A stretch of 64,000 nt of DNA from Dasypus novemcinctus (taxonomy: Eukaryota; Chordata; Mammalia; Cingulata; Dasypodidae): assembly GCF_030445035.2 (NCBI RefSeq), contig NC_080694.1, positions 69,703,147 through 69,767,146 on the forward strand, written 5' to 3'. A program made the translations under genes and the position numbers. Positions 1 through 11,280 of the stretch are shown here, in pieces. Position 1 is the first letter of the stretch; each line of letters starts with the position of its first letter. The notes under the pieces were generated by a model, which saw nothing but the letters and a program-made list of their open reading frames with translations, was not told where the DNA came from and made no database searches.

Positions 1-446
1 TGTGTTTGTGCATTTCATGTTTTCATTCAAATCCCTAAGTTCCTGTTGAATTTTTCCCCTAATCTTTCTATCTATCTATTCTCCTACTTGTCTGATTTCA
101 GCTGTACTGTCTTCTATATCACTAAATATTTCCTCTGTCTGTTCATACTGCTGTTATGTGCTTCCAGTGTATTTTTGATTTCTTGCTTTGTGCCATTCAT
201 CACCATCATATCCATCATCTTTTTACATATGTTTATAATTTTTTCACTAATTTCTCCCAGTGTCTTATTAATATCTTTAATCTCTTCCTTTACTTCATTA
301 ACTTGATTCATGGCATTTGTTTGGACATCTCTGATTAGCTGTTTCATGTTCTGCATCTCCTCCTGTTTTTTAGTTTGTTCATTAGAATGTGCCATGTCTT
401 CCAGTTTCTTAGTATGGCTTGTGATTTTTTATTGGTGTCTTGGCAT
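1..446 (-). pseudogene. L1 ORF1 N-terminal fragment (L1-A)
   Basis: This is the N-terminal part of the L1 ORF1 RNA-binding/chaperone protein, which coats L1 RNA in the cytoplasmic RNP. The start equivalent to the other copies is the ATG at 446, but an in-frame TAA follows within a few codons. An open stretch from 395 begins MAHSNEQTKKQEE and continues into a charged, coiled-coil-like region (KEEIKDINKTLGEISEKI). The L1-B, L1-D and L1-E copies have MAKSNEQ/MAESSEQ-type sequence at the same place. The open frame is lost by position 114, so the copy is non-functional. The RRM and C-terminal domains lie outside the window. Confidence 0.8.
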
Positions 447-589
447 CTGTTTATCTTGATGAGTTTATTTAGTTGGTTAACTTCTCTTTCTACTCTAGTG
501 TTTTATTTTATTGTTGTTTTAGTGCATGCGGTAAGGTTTCCCTGACACTTCATTCCTATTATTCTATTTCCTTGCTGTTGTCTATGTTC

Positions 590-1110
590 CCTTGAAAAAA
601 AGTTAGGACTACAGAAAAAGAGAACTATAAGAAGAGAAAAAGACTAATAGCTATAATAATAATAAAAGGGACCTTTTAAGACCTAGGAAATAAATAATTA
701 ACATGAGTAAGAAATACAGAGGAATAAGAATAAAAATTGGAATAGAAACAATGAAATGAGAAACAAAATAGAGAAAAAATGTATAGAATGAATGTATAGA
801 ATGAATTAAAAGGTCAATATGATGAGATTAAAAGAAAAGCAAAAAGAAAAATAGCTGAAAAAGAAAGAAAACAGAGAAAAAGGGAGAGAGATCAATAAAA
901 ACAAGAAAAAATGAAGACAAAAAAAAAGTGGTGGAAAGAAAGAACAACAGAAGATAGAAAAATGAAGGAAATAACAGAAATATGTATGTAGAAAAAAATG
1001 GTAAAAGAAAAAAAGGAAAACAAAGACAGTGGAATACAAGAAACAAGAAACAGCACAGCAGCAACTCATTTTTAAAAAGAGGAAAAAAACAAAACAAGGA
1101 AAAACAGTCT
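590..1110 (-). other. Polypyrimidine-rich tract in L1-A 5'UTR
   Basis: The plus strand is almost pure A/G here, so the L1 sense strand is a C/T tract of about 500 bases. It lies just upstream of ORF1, as in every other 5' L1 copy in the window (about 18840-19440 on minus; 24390-24600 plus 25050-25330, 40380-40880 and 47240-47700 on plus). The hydrophobic, phenylalanine-rich open frames across it are compositional artefacts. Confidence 0.7.
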
Positions 1111-1309
1111 TCCCTCTTAGGCCCCTAATGAACTTCTTAGGCTCCTGGTTTCATTGGTCAATCACCCTGCAATGCAGCCTGCCCTCTTTAGGTGATGAAT
1201 TGGGTTTTAGCAAGTAAAATAAGGGAAAAAAAGAGGAACTTTTATTTAAAAAAAATAAAAGATCCAAGAAAAGCTATTAAAAAAGAAGTCTCTTTATATG
1301 TTTCTTGCT

Positions 1310-1425
1310 GTAAGGTATCAGCTGGATACCTGATAACCTGTTGGGTCAGTTCTTTAACCAGGGACCTCATATGTGCCAGGTGGGAATTCCTACACTGAGC
1401 TAAATTCATTCCCTCAGTTAGTTAG
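1310..1425 (-). other. tRNA/SINE-like segment inside L1-A 5'UTR
   Basis: On the minus strand this contains an A-box-like 'TTAGCTCAGTGTAGG' and, about 35 nt later, a degenerate B-box region 'GGTCCCTGGTTAA', the order seen in tRNA-derived SINEs. L1-C has the same segment at 40010-40130, followed by the same downstream words ('GGTTATCAGG', 'CAGCTGATAC'). It therefore seems part of this older L1 5'UTR rather than a private insertion. Confidence 0.6.
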
Positions 1426-1917
1426 ATTTCAGAAAGTAATCAGCCCCCTTTTCCTTGGGCAGGTTAGATTCCTAGCAGTTTGCCAGAATCCTGCTGATTA
1501 GGTGCCTGTCTGTCCTCTCTAATCTAATTTCTCTCTTTTCTCTGAGTACCTGGGCATGATAGCCTGCCTGAGGAGAAACCCCATCTCCTCTCCCCATTGG
1601 GTCCGGATCCCTTCCGAGATTCAAAAGGGGCTCACCTGGCCAAACTCACTGCAAAGAAACCACTCTCCACCCTCCCAGACCCTGTGCCTCCCAGGGAATA
1701 CCCCCTCCCTGTCTTTCCTCAACAGGGAGCTGGGTGCTCCACTTACCCTACTTGCCCTGAGCACGAACAACACAACACTTTCCTTTGGCTTCTTTATCTC
1801 TGACTCAGAGCACCTTCCCATTCTATATATGTGCAAAGCAGCTCCTTGGGATAGGTCTCTGCCTTCTCTCCACTTCTTTTTTTTTGAGAGTGTCAGACTC
1901 TGCCTACCTACTTCAAA

Positions 1918-1925
1918 GCCATTTT
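1918..1925 (-). promoter_or_regulatory. YY1-like ATGG core near L1-A 5' terminus
   Basis: The minus strand reads AAAATGGC within about 15 nt of the apparent 5' end. YY1 sites near the start of L1 promoters are known to set the transcription start. The same core stands near the 5' end of L1-C (39473-39481). It is a short match, so functional inference is weak. Confidence 0.4.
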
Positions 1926-1936
1926 CTGGCAACTCC

Positions 1937-2460
1937 CAATACTGTCTTGATAGCTTCTTAAATGTTTCATTTCAAAAATATATGTTGCAGATTTTTTGTT
2001 AGTTAATTTCTGTGTGTTATACATGTGTGTAGATATGCACATATCCATGTACACATGTGTGGAGTTAAACACAATTCCTGAGGACCTAATAACTGAAATA
2101 TAGACAGCTGAGAAAGAGGAAATGTTAAAAAGGAAGTGAACTGTGAAATCAAGTCATAAATCTGGCACTACAAATCAGTGAGGAAATGAAAAATTGTTTA
2201 AAATTGTTTAATAGCGTAATATATACTCATTAACAATAGTAGTAATATTAGATCTCTAACTCATCAATTTAACTAAAATATGTCTGAGAAGATTCTGTAA
2301 AGAATTCACTGCTAAATATAAATTGTAATAGGAGAATGGGGAGAAAATATGGATGAATACTTGCATAAATTTGGGATTAGAAAAGTTTTTATAAAACATT
2401 AAAACTAGTGTGATGTTTAATATTTCACATAACAGATTGTGAAACAAATTTAATAACTGA
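1937..2460. repeat. Duplicated block, copy A (X + Z parts)
   Basis: The first part (about 1940-2150; landmarks 'tactgtcttgatagcttctt', 'gaggacctaataactga', 'tagacagctgagaaag') reappears at about 33066-33290 and, more diverged, at 62178-62400. The second part (about 2155-2460; landmarks 'gatctctaactcatcaat', 'gaatacttgcataaattt', 'attagaaaagtttttata') reappears at about 39175-39460. All copies are in the same orientation. I do not recognise it as a common repeat family. It lies about 3 kb upstream of the intact OR, so it probably marks OR-cluster duplication. Confidence 0.75.
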
Positions 2461-5370
2461 ACTGAAATGTGTAGGTGATGTCTTTTGAACAGCTTGAGAA
2501 ATAGATGGATTATTTTTAAACTCCTTTAAATATAGCTATATTGTATCTGTGCCTTATACACACATAGTCCAGAAGTAAATATATAATAATTTGTGTATAT
2601 ATTTAATTAAAAAACTATTAATCATTACAATTTTGAATTTACAAATTACAAACAAAATTAATGACCAATAATTTGGAATTAATTCAAATAATTTGGTACC
2701 TTCCCATAATGAATTCGATCACCAGTGTTAATGGATAATGTTTACAGATATGGAAAATGTTTATGCTTATTAATGAATATTTACTTACAAAATGAAAACC
2801 AAATATATGGCTAACATCTAATAGCACAACCTTGTTTTTTTTTCCTTTTCAACCCCCACAATACTGAATATAGAATATATGTATTTGAGGTGCTTGGGTT
2901 TGGGTGGGACAGTTGGTCAGTGATACTCTCTGGAAGGATGTTCTGCAAATACCCACTTAAAAATGCCTTCATTCATGCTTTTTCATGAGAAAACCCTGCT
3001 TTGACACCATTAAACTCCAGGTTAATTAGCAACTTGGAGCTACAGTCTCCAAGGTCTTAAGAGATTGGGTATTCCATGGACCTCTCATTTTCATGATGTG
3101 TTTTCCTCCAGGGAACATGGCTGAAGAAATATTTACTTTAACCTCATTCATGGTATTGGGCAGTGACAGAAACTATGTGTGCTGAATTCACATCACTGCT
3201 TATCTTCTTCTATACATACTGGGAAAGGTAAAAAGGAGAAGGGGCATGAGAATTGGAGGATTGGATTCCCCTGCCTTATTTCCTCATCTCCCCACATCTC
3301 CCAGTTACACTGATCAACATCATCCAACTCAGCCCCTTCCTTCAACAGCTCCCTTGGTCTCTCCTACAGAAATTCAGTATTGCTTTCTGAGGTTCAACCT
3401 TTATGAATCTAAAGCAAATGAAATAATTCTTATTCAGAGCACAAGAAGAATCACAAAAGATGCTTGCTGGGGAGAGAATATTCTTGATCTTTCTGTGAAA
3501 AGGAAAAGTATATTGCTCTGGGAATTCTTCCTGTTCCAAACAGCACTTGGTAGCTATTGCTCATATTTCAGATTTCATAAGATATCAGGTAATAAGTCAG
3601 TTCCACTGGATGGGAGAGAGTAGCCACTATTCATCATAAACAGGGTAAAATGTAAACGAAGGATAGAAGGGGCTGTAGTGGTAAGCCCACCTCAGATGAT
3701 TCCTCATAATACGAGGTTTAAAAATAATTTAGAATATTGTAATGGAAGACTTAGAAATATTATTTACATTATTTTGATTTCATGTCTGATTCTGACATAA
3801 GTCAGGAACTTGTCAGCACTTATATTAATGTTATTTTCCTTTGCTAATCTGAATATTAAAAAAAGATGTTTTCTCAAGCTGCTTCCAAATCTAACATCAT
3901 ATTAGATTAAGTGACTTTGTAATTAAATACTAAATTAGGAAATTGGTAAATAGTAGATTACTGATTAATGAAGGCTGAGTAACATATAACTTCATATGGG
4001 GACAAAAAGTTCAATTTAAGATGAATTTTATATTTTAAAATATGTAAATTGTGCTATTTTCTAGAGGTGTTGCAAATACTTTCTTATGTTCCCATTTGAT
4101 GCCAGGAAAAGAATGTTTGAATTAATTGAAATGTGATTTTTAAATACTGAAACTAAAACACATCAATCTGGGATAAATTGGCATTTTACATTAAGCAACT
4201 TTAGAAATAAGCAACATGTGGGAATTTACATGCATGTTTATCAAGTTTTTGGAGAAGTATGTTATTAGTTAAAGGAACATGAATATTTAGGTCTAGAATT
4301 TAAAATTCTAAAATCTTATTCTCTCTATTTAAGATACAGTTTACTCATGAAATATTAACATGCTTGAATAGAATTACAAATTGAGCCTTCATTCATTATT
4401 CCTTATAACAAATGATTCAGTCAGATACTATTTTATCAGCAGGTAAATTCAGGGCAATGATGATTATATTATACAAAAGAGTAAATAAAGAGGTAAGGTG
4501 AACTATATCTTTTTTTTTTATTTTGCAGAATAATATAAAATAACTGACCAAGACATATTTTGCCTTCTCATGGCTTTTCCAAATTCAGTCCTTTGTCTTT
4601 AACCATTGAGTATTTGTCGGTGAGTTTTTTTTTTCCTTTTTATCAAATACATTTTATTTTTTCCTATCTTGGCAAACATGTGCATGTCTGTGTTAGTTTG
4701 TATAATCTTATGTCAATATACCAGAAGAATCTTATTTCTACCTAATTTAAGAATATAAAATTAGCTTGTAAATACCATAAGTCAGTTGCTAAAGACTATT
4801 AAATATAATTTATCTCCCCTCTAAACTATAACTGGCCTAAGACAGACAATAGACACACTATAACCAGATAAATAAGTGCAAGAAACTCAACGTACCTGTC
4901 TAAGAGATAGAGAAAACATCAAATACATCCCAGTTATTTTTCTGATCCAATACTCACTTCACTCCATATTTCTGTGCTCTAATTTTTAAAATAAAGGACA
5001 ATGGTGACTATTCATCTGGTTACTATTTGAGTCTCACTAGTCACATCCTCTTGACTCTGCCACTAAAAGTATTGCATAGATGCTACAACTAGGAGTACTT
5101 CAAGTAGACTACTTCCAAAAATTTTTTCAGGAAATGGGGAAGAGAGAGTTGTCCTGTAAATGAAGAAAGATGGGTTAAACATTTATTGAAGACTTAAAAA
5201 ATGACACAAAACAATACCTTAAGGACACCTTTTCTTAATTATTAATTTTCCTCTCTCTATGAAGACCCAATAAAAACTCATCTATAGTTTTACTTCCAGT
5301 ATTATTTAATTATATTTCAAATAAATAAACAGTAATAAGGATAGTTGCCTAAACCGAATTTCTAAATGAT
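2461..5370. other. Unassigned intergenic DNA upstream of the OR gene
   Basis: AT-rich, with no convincing gene or recognised repeat. A candidate OR-like start around 3115-3240 is discussed under rejected items. If the OR has a non-coding 5' exon and intron, as OR genes usually do, part of this stretch is probably that intron, but I cannot place the exon. Confidence 0.5.
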
Positions 5371-5392
5371 CATTTTTTTCTGTTTTCTATAG
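5371..5392 (+). promoter_or_regulatory. Candidate 3' splice site before OR coding exon
   Basis: A pyrimidine-rich run ('tttttttctgttttct') ends in AG at 5391-5392, 8 nt before the OR ATG at 5400. OR genes typically have an intronless coding exon preceded by one or more spliced 5'UTR exons. This supports the start codon chosen and suggests the copy was not made by retroposition. Confidence 0.6.
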
Positions 5393-5399
5393 TAAGGCA

Positions 5400-6335
5400 A
5401 TGGAGAAAATCAATTTGACATCTTGGGGAGATTTTATTTTGCTTGGGTTCTCAGACCAGCCACAACTGGAGCTGGTCCTTTTTGTGGTAGTCTTGATATC
5501 CTATCTTCTGACACTTGTCGGCAACTCAGTCATCATCCTGGTCTGCTGTCTGGACTCCAAACTCCACACGCCTATGTATTTCTTCCTCACAAATCTCTCC
5601 TTTCTCGACATTTGCTTCACCACCAGCATTGTCCCCCAGCTTTTGTGGAATCTGAAGGGGCCAGCCAAAACCATCACCTCCACTGGCTGTGTCATTCAGC
5701 TCTATGTGTCACTCTCATTGGGCTCTACCTACTGTGTTCTCCTTACTGTCATGGCTTTTGACCGCTATGTGGCTGTGTGCAGACCTCTCAATTACACTGC
5801 CGTCATGCACCCTTCATTTTGCAAGGCCTCAGCAGGAATAGCATGGCTCAGTGGAGTGGGAAACACTCTCATCCAGAGTACCATAACTCTTCAGCTTCCC
5901 CGATGTGGGCATCGCCATCTCCACCACTTCTTCTGTGAGGTACCTGCCATGATCAAGCTGGCATGTGTTAACATCCATGCCAATGAAGTCCAGCTCTTTG
6001 TGGCCACCCTAGTTCTGCTCCTTCTTCCTATGGCCTTGATATTGGTCTCCTATGGACTCATTGTTCAAGCAGTGGTAAAAATTAAGTCAACCAAGGCTTG
6101 GCGCAAGGTCCTGGGGACCTGTGGATCCCATCTAATAGTGGTGTCCCTCTTCTTTGGGCCCAGTTCAGCCATCTACATCCAACCCAAGCGATCCTATGGC
6201 CACAGCCAGGGCAAGTTCCTCACCCTCTTCTACACAGTTGTGACTCCCACCCTCAATCCCCTCATATACACTCTGAGGAACAAGGATGTCAAAGGAGCCC
6301 TGAAGAGGTTGCTGAGGAGAGAGCAAAATTTCTAA
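5400..6335 (+). CDS. Olfactory receptor, class II, family 2-like (intact)
   Basis: A 311-residue seven-transmembrane odorant receptor, the normal length for the family. It would act at the cilia membrane of olfactory neurons through Golf/adenylyl cyclase. Visible landmarks: N-glycosylation site NLT at 5-7; GN at 41-42 (TM1); LHTPMYFFLTNLSFLD at 55-70 (TM2); C97 and C179 for the conserved disulfide; MAFDRYVAVC at 118-127 with DRY at 121-123 (end of TM3); SYG at 217-219 (TM5); KVLGTCGSH at 236-244 (start of TM6); PTLNPLIY at 283-290 (TM7); then TLRNKDVKGALKRLL. There are no stops or frameshifts. The start is the first ATG, in an acceptable context (G at -3 and +4), with a splice acceptor just upstream. 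Mild departures from the usual motifs are AFDRY for AYDRY and FFG for FYG at 251-253. The family 2 call is from remembered similarity; I do not name an ortholog. It could be an armadillo-specific paralog. Confidence 0.93.
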   Translation: MEKINLTSWGDFILLGFSDQPQLELVLFVVVLISYLLTLVGNSVIILVCCLDSKLHTPMYFFLTNLSFLDICFTTSIVPQLLWNLKGPAKTITSTGCVIQLYVSLSLGSTYCVLLTVMAFDRYVAVCRPLNYTAVMHPSFCKASAGIAWLSGVGNTLIQSTITLQLPRCGHRHLHHFFCEVPAMIKLACVNIHANEVQLFVATLVLLLLPMALILVSYGLIVQAVVKIKSTKAWRKVLGTCGSHLIVVSLFFGPSSAIYIQPKRSYGHSQGKFLTLFYTVVTPTLNPLIYTLRNKDVKGALKRLLRREQNF

Positions 6336-7570
6336 GGAAAAGTCAGGAACCGGGGCCTTCCTCTTCTTGAAATGTACTCAAGAGGCAAGATGTTAAATAC
6401 CTACTCCGAAGTGTATTCCATGCATGTCATTTACCTCTCTGACTGTATATACAGAGATAAGGCTAAAACAAACTGAAAAATGATACACATACCAATTCAA
6501 GTTGTATAGCTCATGGAACTTCCTTTGGGAGAATGTGTGGTTGTGCATAACAAATCTTTTCACACAACTCCTATGCCTATATATGTAGTTCCAGAATTAA
6601 AACAGTGCTTAAATTTTTAAGAATTTCAGAAAGTATACTTATTAGTGTGAGGAAATTACTGTAGCATTTCCTTTAAAGAACAACACTGATGTAATATTAC
6701 TTAAAACCTTTTTGTACACATTATCCCAGTTCTTTCAAAAATAATATAAAGAAAACATAATTTGAAAATATGTATAAGGAGGGTTTGTAGTAATTAATCT
6801 GGGAAATAAAACTACTTGAAATGTTATTAAATAAAATTTTATATATATTCATAAAAAGTGTTTGTTTCAGTAAACAACCATATTATCTAGGTTCAGGCTG
6901 ACCAAATGCTTGCTCTGAAATACCTTTTATTGAATACTATCCATCACTCTATTTTCTTTTCTTGGACTTTTTTTTTTATTGTACTTAACCTATATGTTCT
7001 TAAGTACAAGAACATCATATTTGTGGTGAGTATTTAATAAAATTATTCACATATAGTGCTTAAAAAATGTCTGGCAGTGGTAAATGCCAAATAAACATCA
7101 GCAATTACTAAAATACATCTCAGAAACAGAATTGTGCCTTGAAGTCTCCAAGTTCTTCCTTCTCCCTCCATCCTTTCCAACTTGTGGTTTGCTGGTCTAT
7201 ATTAATTTTTTTGTTTTTGCTTTCTTGGAAACACTGACTACAGCCACAATCCCTCTCTCAACTTCACACTGAGTTTCAAAAGCATCGTTTGACCTGGAAA
7301 CTTTGCTCTAAAGTACTGGTTCTGGATGGCAGTTCTTTGAGTCTGAGTGTAAGAGATCAAAGCACAATTCTGTTAGGAACTGATGATTATGTCTGGGTAC
7401 TTAAGTACCCAGGTGTGCTGTGTCAAGTCTCAGTTTCCTCACTTGTACAAGAGTCATTACAAGAGTTTCTAATTTTACAGGTTGAGGTTAATTTTAAATC
7501 TGTTAATGGATGTAGAGTTTAGTCCAAATCCTGTTACTTATGAACAACAACCACCCAATAATTGCTCTAT
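6336..7570. other. OR 3' flank and unassigned DNA
   Basis: Several AATAAA-type words follow the stop codon (for example around 6805 and 6830) and could serve as poly(A) signals for the OR, but none can be chosen from sequence alone. I see no other gene or clear repeat here. Confidence 0.45.
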
Positions 7571-7583
7571 TTCTACTTCTTTT

Positions 7584-9113
7584 TTTATTTTTAATTTATT
7601 TTTTTAATATTACATTAAAAAAATATGAGGTCCCCATGTATCCCCCATGCCACTCACCCCACTACTCCCCCCATAGCAACATTCTCCTCCATCATCATGA
7701 CACATTCATTGCATTTGGTGAATACATCTCTGAGCATAGCTGCACCTCATGGTCAATGGTTCACATCATAGCCCACACTCTCCCATGTTCCATCCAGTGG
7801 GCCATGGGAGGATCTACAATGTCCAGTAATTGTCCCTGCAGCACGACCCAGGACAATTCCAAGTCCCAAAAATGCCTCCACATCTCATCTCTTCCTCCCA
7901 TTCCCCACTCCCAGCAGCCACCATGGCCACTTTTTCCACACCAATACCATATTTCTTCGATTACTAACCACATTAGTTCATGAATAGAATATCAGTAAGT
8001 CCACTCTAATCCATATTCTATTCCTCCATCCTGTGGACCTTGGATTGGTTGTGTCCATTCCACATCTATGTCAAGAGGGGGCTTAGATTCCACATGGATG
8101 CTGCATGCAATCATCCTGCTTTCAGTTGTAGGCACTCTTGGCTCCATGGTGTGGTGGTTGACATTCTTCAACTCCATGTTAGCTGAGTGGGGTAAGTCCA
8201 ATAAACCAGAGTGTAGGAGCTGAAGTCTGTTGAGGCTCAGGGCCTGGCTATCATATGGTCAGTCTAGAGATTCAGATCCCCTATATATATCTTAAACCCC
8301 AGCACCAACTACAATTCTGGTAAAGTAACAGGAAAGGCTTGTGAAAAGAGATCACATCTGAGTCCAGCTCCATCACACAAAAACACCAACTCCAAATAAG
8401 GGCCAACTGACTTGGCACTGAACTCCATCTGCCATGACCATAAAACCTGTGCATCTCTGTAGCCCTCAGAATAACCAATACCTTGGGTTGTATCTACTTT
8501 ATCTGTCTCTGGGACTCTGCTCAGGTGCATAAGGGCAACCCCTCTGATAACCTCCAACCTCATTTTTAGAGACTCATAGCCATATAACCTAATTTGTCCT
8601 TTCCATTTCCCCCTTGATTTAGGTCAAAAAGTTTTTTTAACTTCTGTTATTATATGTAGACAGGGATATTCTGCTGGTCCGAGTTGAACCTTTTATTCAA
8701 GGTCATTTTCTAGTTATGTCATCAGCTAGTACTTGGTAGTGTTCCCTAGGTGCCAGGGAGGCTCATACCCAGGAGTCATGTCCCATGCTGGGGGGAAGGC
8801 AATGCATTTACATGCTGAGTTTGTCTTCCAGACTGGTCACATTTGAGCGACACAGAGGCTCTCAGGAGGGAACTCTTAGGCACACTGCTACTCTAGGCCT
8901 TGTTCTTATTTCAGGTGCACAGGTACACAGGCTCACAAGCATAGTCATTAGTATCAGGGGCTCATTGTTGGACCTTCATTCCTTTTTGGTTTTTGCCATT
9001 GCACTTGGTGGTTTGTTGCTGTTCCTTTAGGGACTATGATAGAGCTCCCCTGGATAGGAACTCAGCACTCCATCAGTTGTTTTTAATTGTAACCATTATG
9101 AAAATATCCAAAC
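7584..9113 (-). mobile_element. 5'-truncated L1 3'UTR insertion
   Basis: Reverse-complement of the downstream part of the long L1 3'UTR seen in L1-D (31-32.9 kb). On the plus strand it starts with a T/A-rich tail and 'ttacattaaaaaaatatgagg', and continues to 'gtaaccattatgaaaatatcc'. It is flanked by a 13-bp TSD, TTCTACTTCTTTT, at 7571-7583 and 9114-9126. It carries no ORF1 or ORF2 sequence, so it is a short dead insertion; open frames in it are meaningless. Confidence 0.9.
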
Positions 9114-9126
9114 TTCTACTTCTTTT

Positions 9127-9914
9127 AAATGACTCCAAGCCTCACCATAGCCAATAGACCTTATCCATATGATAAAGACCCTCTTATAATTTTAAACACT
9201 ACCAAAGTTCTCCCAATAACCTTCAAATATATCTTACTATCCACTTTCCTTCATAAAGCTCTAAATGTGTGCCCTCCATAAGTTTACCCCTACCTTAAAA
9301 TGAGTTCATATTCACTTATATTTATATAAAGGTCATATCTGTACCATCCTCCACACATTCTCTCCACCTCAAATGTAGACCACTGCTCTAATTCAGATTC
9401 TCTATCTTAGTACTAATGTACTTTGCAAACTTGTGGCCCTCGGGCATGAATGGATTCATGCGCACTCTTGTTTGCAAAGCTAAATCCAATTGAGTGACCA
9501 TGAATATCCTCCACTATATAATGTGCTCTCTATTTACCACAGACCTTCACAGATGGCTCAGGGTATCTTATGGTTTGCCTCTAAGTTGCTGTGGTATTTG
9601 AAGTGTTTGTACCTCTGGCCTAAGTTTTAAAGTTCCGAACTCTTCTTTTCATCTTTTGTTTGTTTCCCATGATGACTGGTTATTCCTCACGAATTAAATT
9701 TCAAATGTGTTGATGCAATCTGATGCTAAAGGGACTTCCAATGCTTCAAGAATGCAGTCTAAAATCATACCATGGAATTCCAGCTTCTCCATCAACATGA
9801 TCAATTGATCTCACATCTTCCACAGCATGCCCTCTTTCATTATATGTTTAAATAATAAGTAGAAGCCCAGCAGTTTCTGATTCTTTTTTCTTTTTCTTGG
9901 CCTCATGCACTTTG

Positions 9915-9918
<4 letters not shown>
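9127..9918. other. Unassigned DNA
   Basis: No gene or recognisable repeat family was identified. The composition is unremarkable up to the adjoining AT microsatellite. Confidence 0.4.
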
Positions 9919-9958
<40 letters not shown>

Positions 9959-9970
9959 TTATATATATAT
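9919..9970. repeat. (AT)n microsatellite
   Basis: A run of 19 AT dinucleotides (9919-9956), then GCTT, then 5 more (9961-9970), then another GCTT. Likely length-polymorphic. Confidence 0.95.
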
Positions 9971-10299
9971 GCTTAAATGACATCTTTCCTACAATGTGTG
10001 ATGGTAATGATATTGTAACTCTTATTCCCTGCATTGAAAAGTCTTTTTCCATATGCTAATTAACTAACACATGAAATAAAGGAATCCTGAAGCAAATCCA
10101 GGAACTCATTCATAGCCCCTACCTGGACTTAATAGACATATAGTGAACATGAAATAAATATATGCTCCTTTAAACCATGGAGATTGTTGCATCTTTTATC
10201 ACTATAGCATAGCCTACATTTCTGATAGGATAAATTATTTCTGATATAAGCACAAAAGCAGTTGTCAATCCACTTCCTTTGAAATCTTGTTTAAGATTG

Positions 10300-10917
10300 A
10301 TCACCTCCACATAGAGTCTGGATGTGCTTCTGAAGTACCTCTGGATCTTTGGAACCTCAACTGAAATAGGCACTGCACCTCATTTAGCAATCTTTTATAT
10401 TATTATTATGGCACCATTTGAATTTTGCAAGGTAAATGGTGACTGGTAGCAATACAAAATATCAAGCAGGTAGTTAGAATACCAACACTGTTGCTGAAGA
10501 GGCTTTGGGTACATTGTTACACTGTAGTGGAGTGTCCAGCAGATGGCGTTAAAGACGTTGTATAGTCATCACAGTCAGGAGGACGCATTCCTGGAGCCCA
10601 ACCCCAAAGCCATGTGCAGCTGGCTCACACAACCAGTGTACCTAATGTTCTCCTCTGAGCCTTAAGGTTCCAAAGCATTTGGGGACGATACTGATCATAA
10701 AGCAGAGGTCCAAGAAGGAGAGATTGCAGAGGAAGAAATAAATTGGTGTGCGGAGTTTGGGGTTCAGGTATGAGGCCAGCATGATGGCTGTGGTCCCCAT
10801 GAAAGTCAGAACATAAATGATATCGATGACCAGAAGGAGAACCATCTCCAGCTAGGACTGGTCAGAAAAGCCCGGGAGGATGAAACCTGCTGGATTCCTA
10901 AAATGTGTCCCTTTCAT
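10300..10917 (-). pseudogene. Olfactory receptor pseudogene, family 2-like
   Basis: Read on minus from the ATG at 10917, this is a decayed OR. The N-terminus has GFILPGFSDQ, then an in-frame TAG where the intact OR has PQLE. Next come a TM1-like stretch, NPKLRTPIYFFLCNLSFLDL (TM2) and ISIVPK. A second stop follows RLRGEH, then GLQECVLLTVM (TM3). A frameshift and a degraded DRY region follow, and LHYSVTMYPK appears in another frame. A weak match to the extracellular loop 2 segment (EVP...) appears near 10350-10370, after a deletion. TM5-TM7 were not found. It is closest in feel to the intact OR at 5400 but on the opposite strand, consistent with a local OR cluster with inverted copies. Confidence 0.88.
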
Positions 10918-11280
10918 TGCTTCTTCATTGTGAGTCACCTTTCTAGGTCATTCCTATTTTATTCCTGTAGGGAGGAAATCAGATACCATCACCAATGTAA
11001 AAATAACAAACTGGTTCAAGGTTGAAAATTTGGAGACTGGTATCATAGGGAGAGACAACAGAGATAAACTAATGCAAAAACTATGGAATAAGGTGCTGTC
11101 TTATGTGAAAGGGATGCAAATACTAGTCATGAAAATATGTATTCATTGAAAAAATGTACATGGACAGAGAATAAATGTCAGAATCATGTAACACAATATA
11201 TTCCAGGCATATACCAAAAACTCTGAAAAAGATCTAAATTGGTCAACTCTTTCTAAGTTAAACTCAGCATAAAAATGGAT
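10918..11280. other. Unassigned DNA
   Basis: Short spacer between the OR pseudogene start and the rearranged L1 fragment. Nothing recognised. Confidence 0.4.

Larger units (their letters stand above)
1..1936 (-). mobile_element. LINE-1 copy L1-A, 5' part (older 5'UTR type)
   Basis: Read on the minus strand this is an L1 5' end. The 5'UTR runs from about 1936 down to 447, and the start of ORF1 runs off the window edge. The terminal part of the 5'UTR aligns by eye with the plus-strand L1-C (39465 on): both have AAAATGGC near the terminus, then a 'gtaggtaggcA' stretch, then 'tatatatagaatg'. That differs from the 5'UTR of L1-B, L1-D and L1-E, so two 5'UTR types exist here. The element abuts duplicated block X at about 1937. 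No TSD can be tested because the 3' end lies outside the window. Confidence 0.85.

Noticed and set aside
1556-2002. 148-aa open frame
   Set aside because: Antisense to the L1-A 5'UTR and continuing into the flank; no similarity in L1-C.
3113-3240. OR-like start: ATG after a 'tttcctccag' acceptor-like run, LTSFMVLG, then a TM1-like AYLLLYILGK
   Set aside because: The similarity is only about 40 residues, contains a stop, and nothing OR-like follows. Could be a relic but is not supportable.
10170-10299. Rest of the 67-aa minus-strand frame next to the OR pseudogene
   Set aside because: Only its first ~25 residues can be tied weakly to an OR loop; the remainder shows no OR motif or any other domain.
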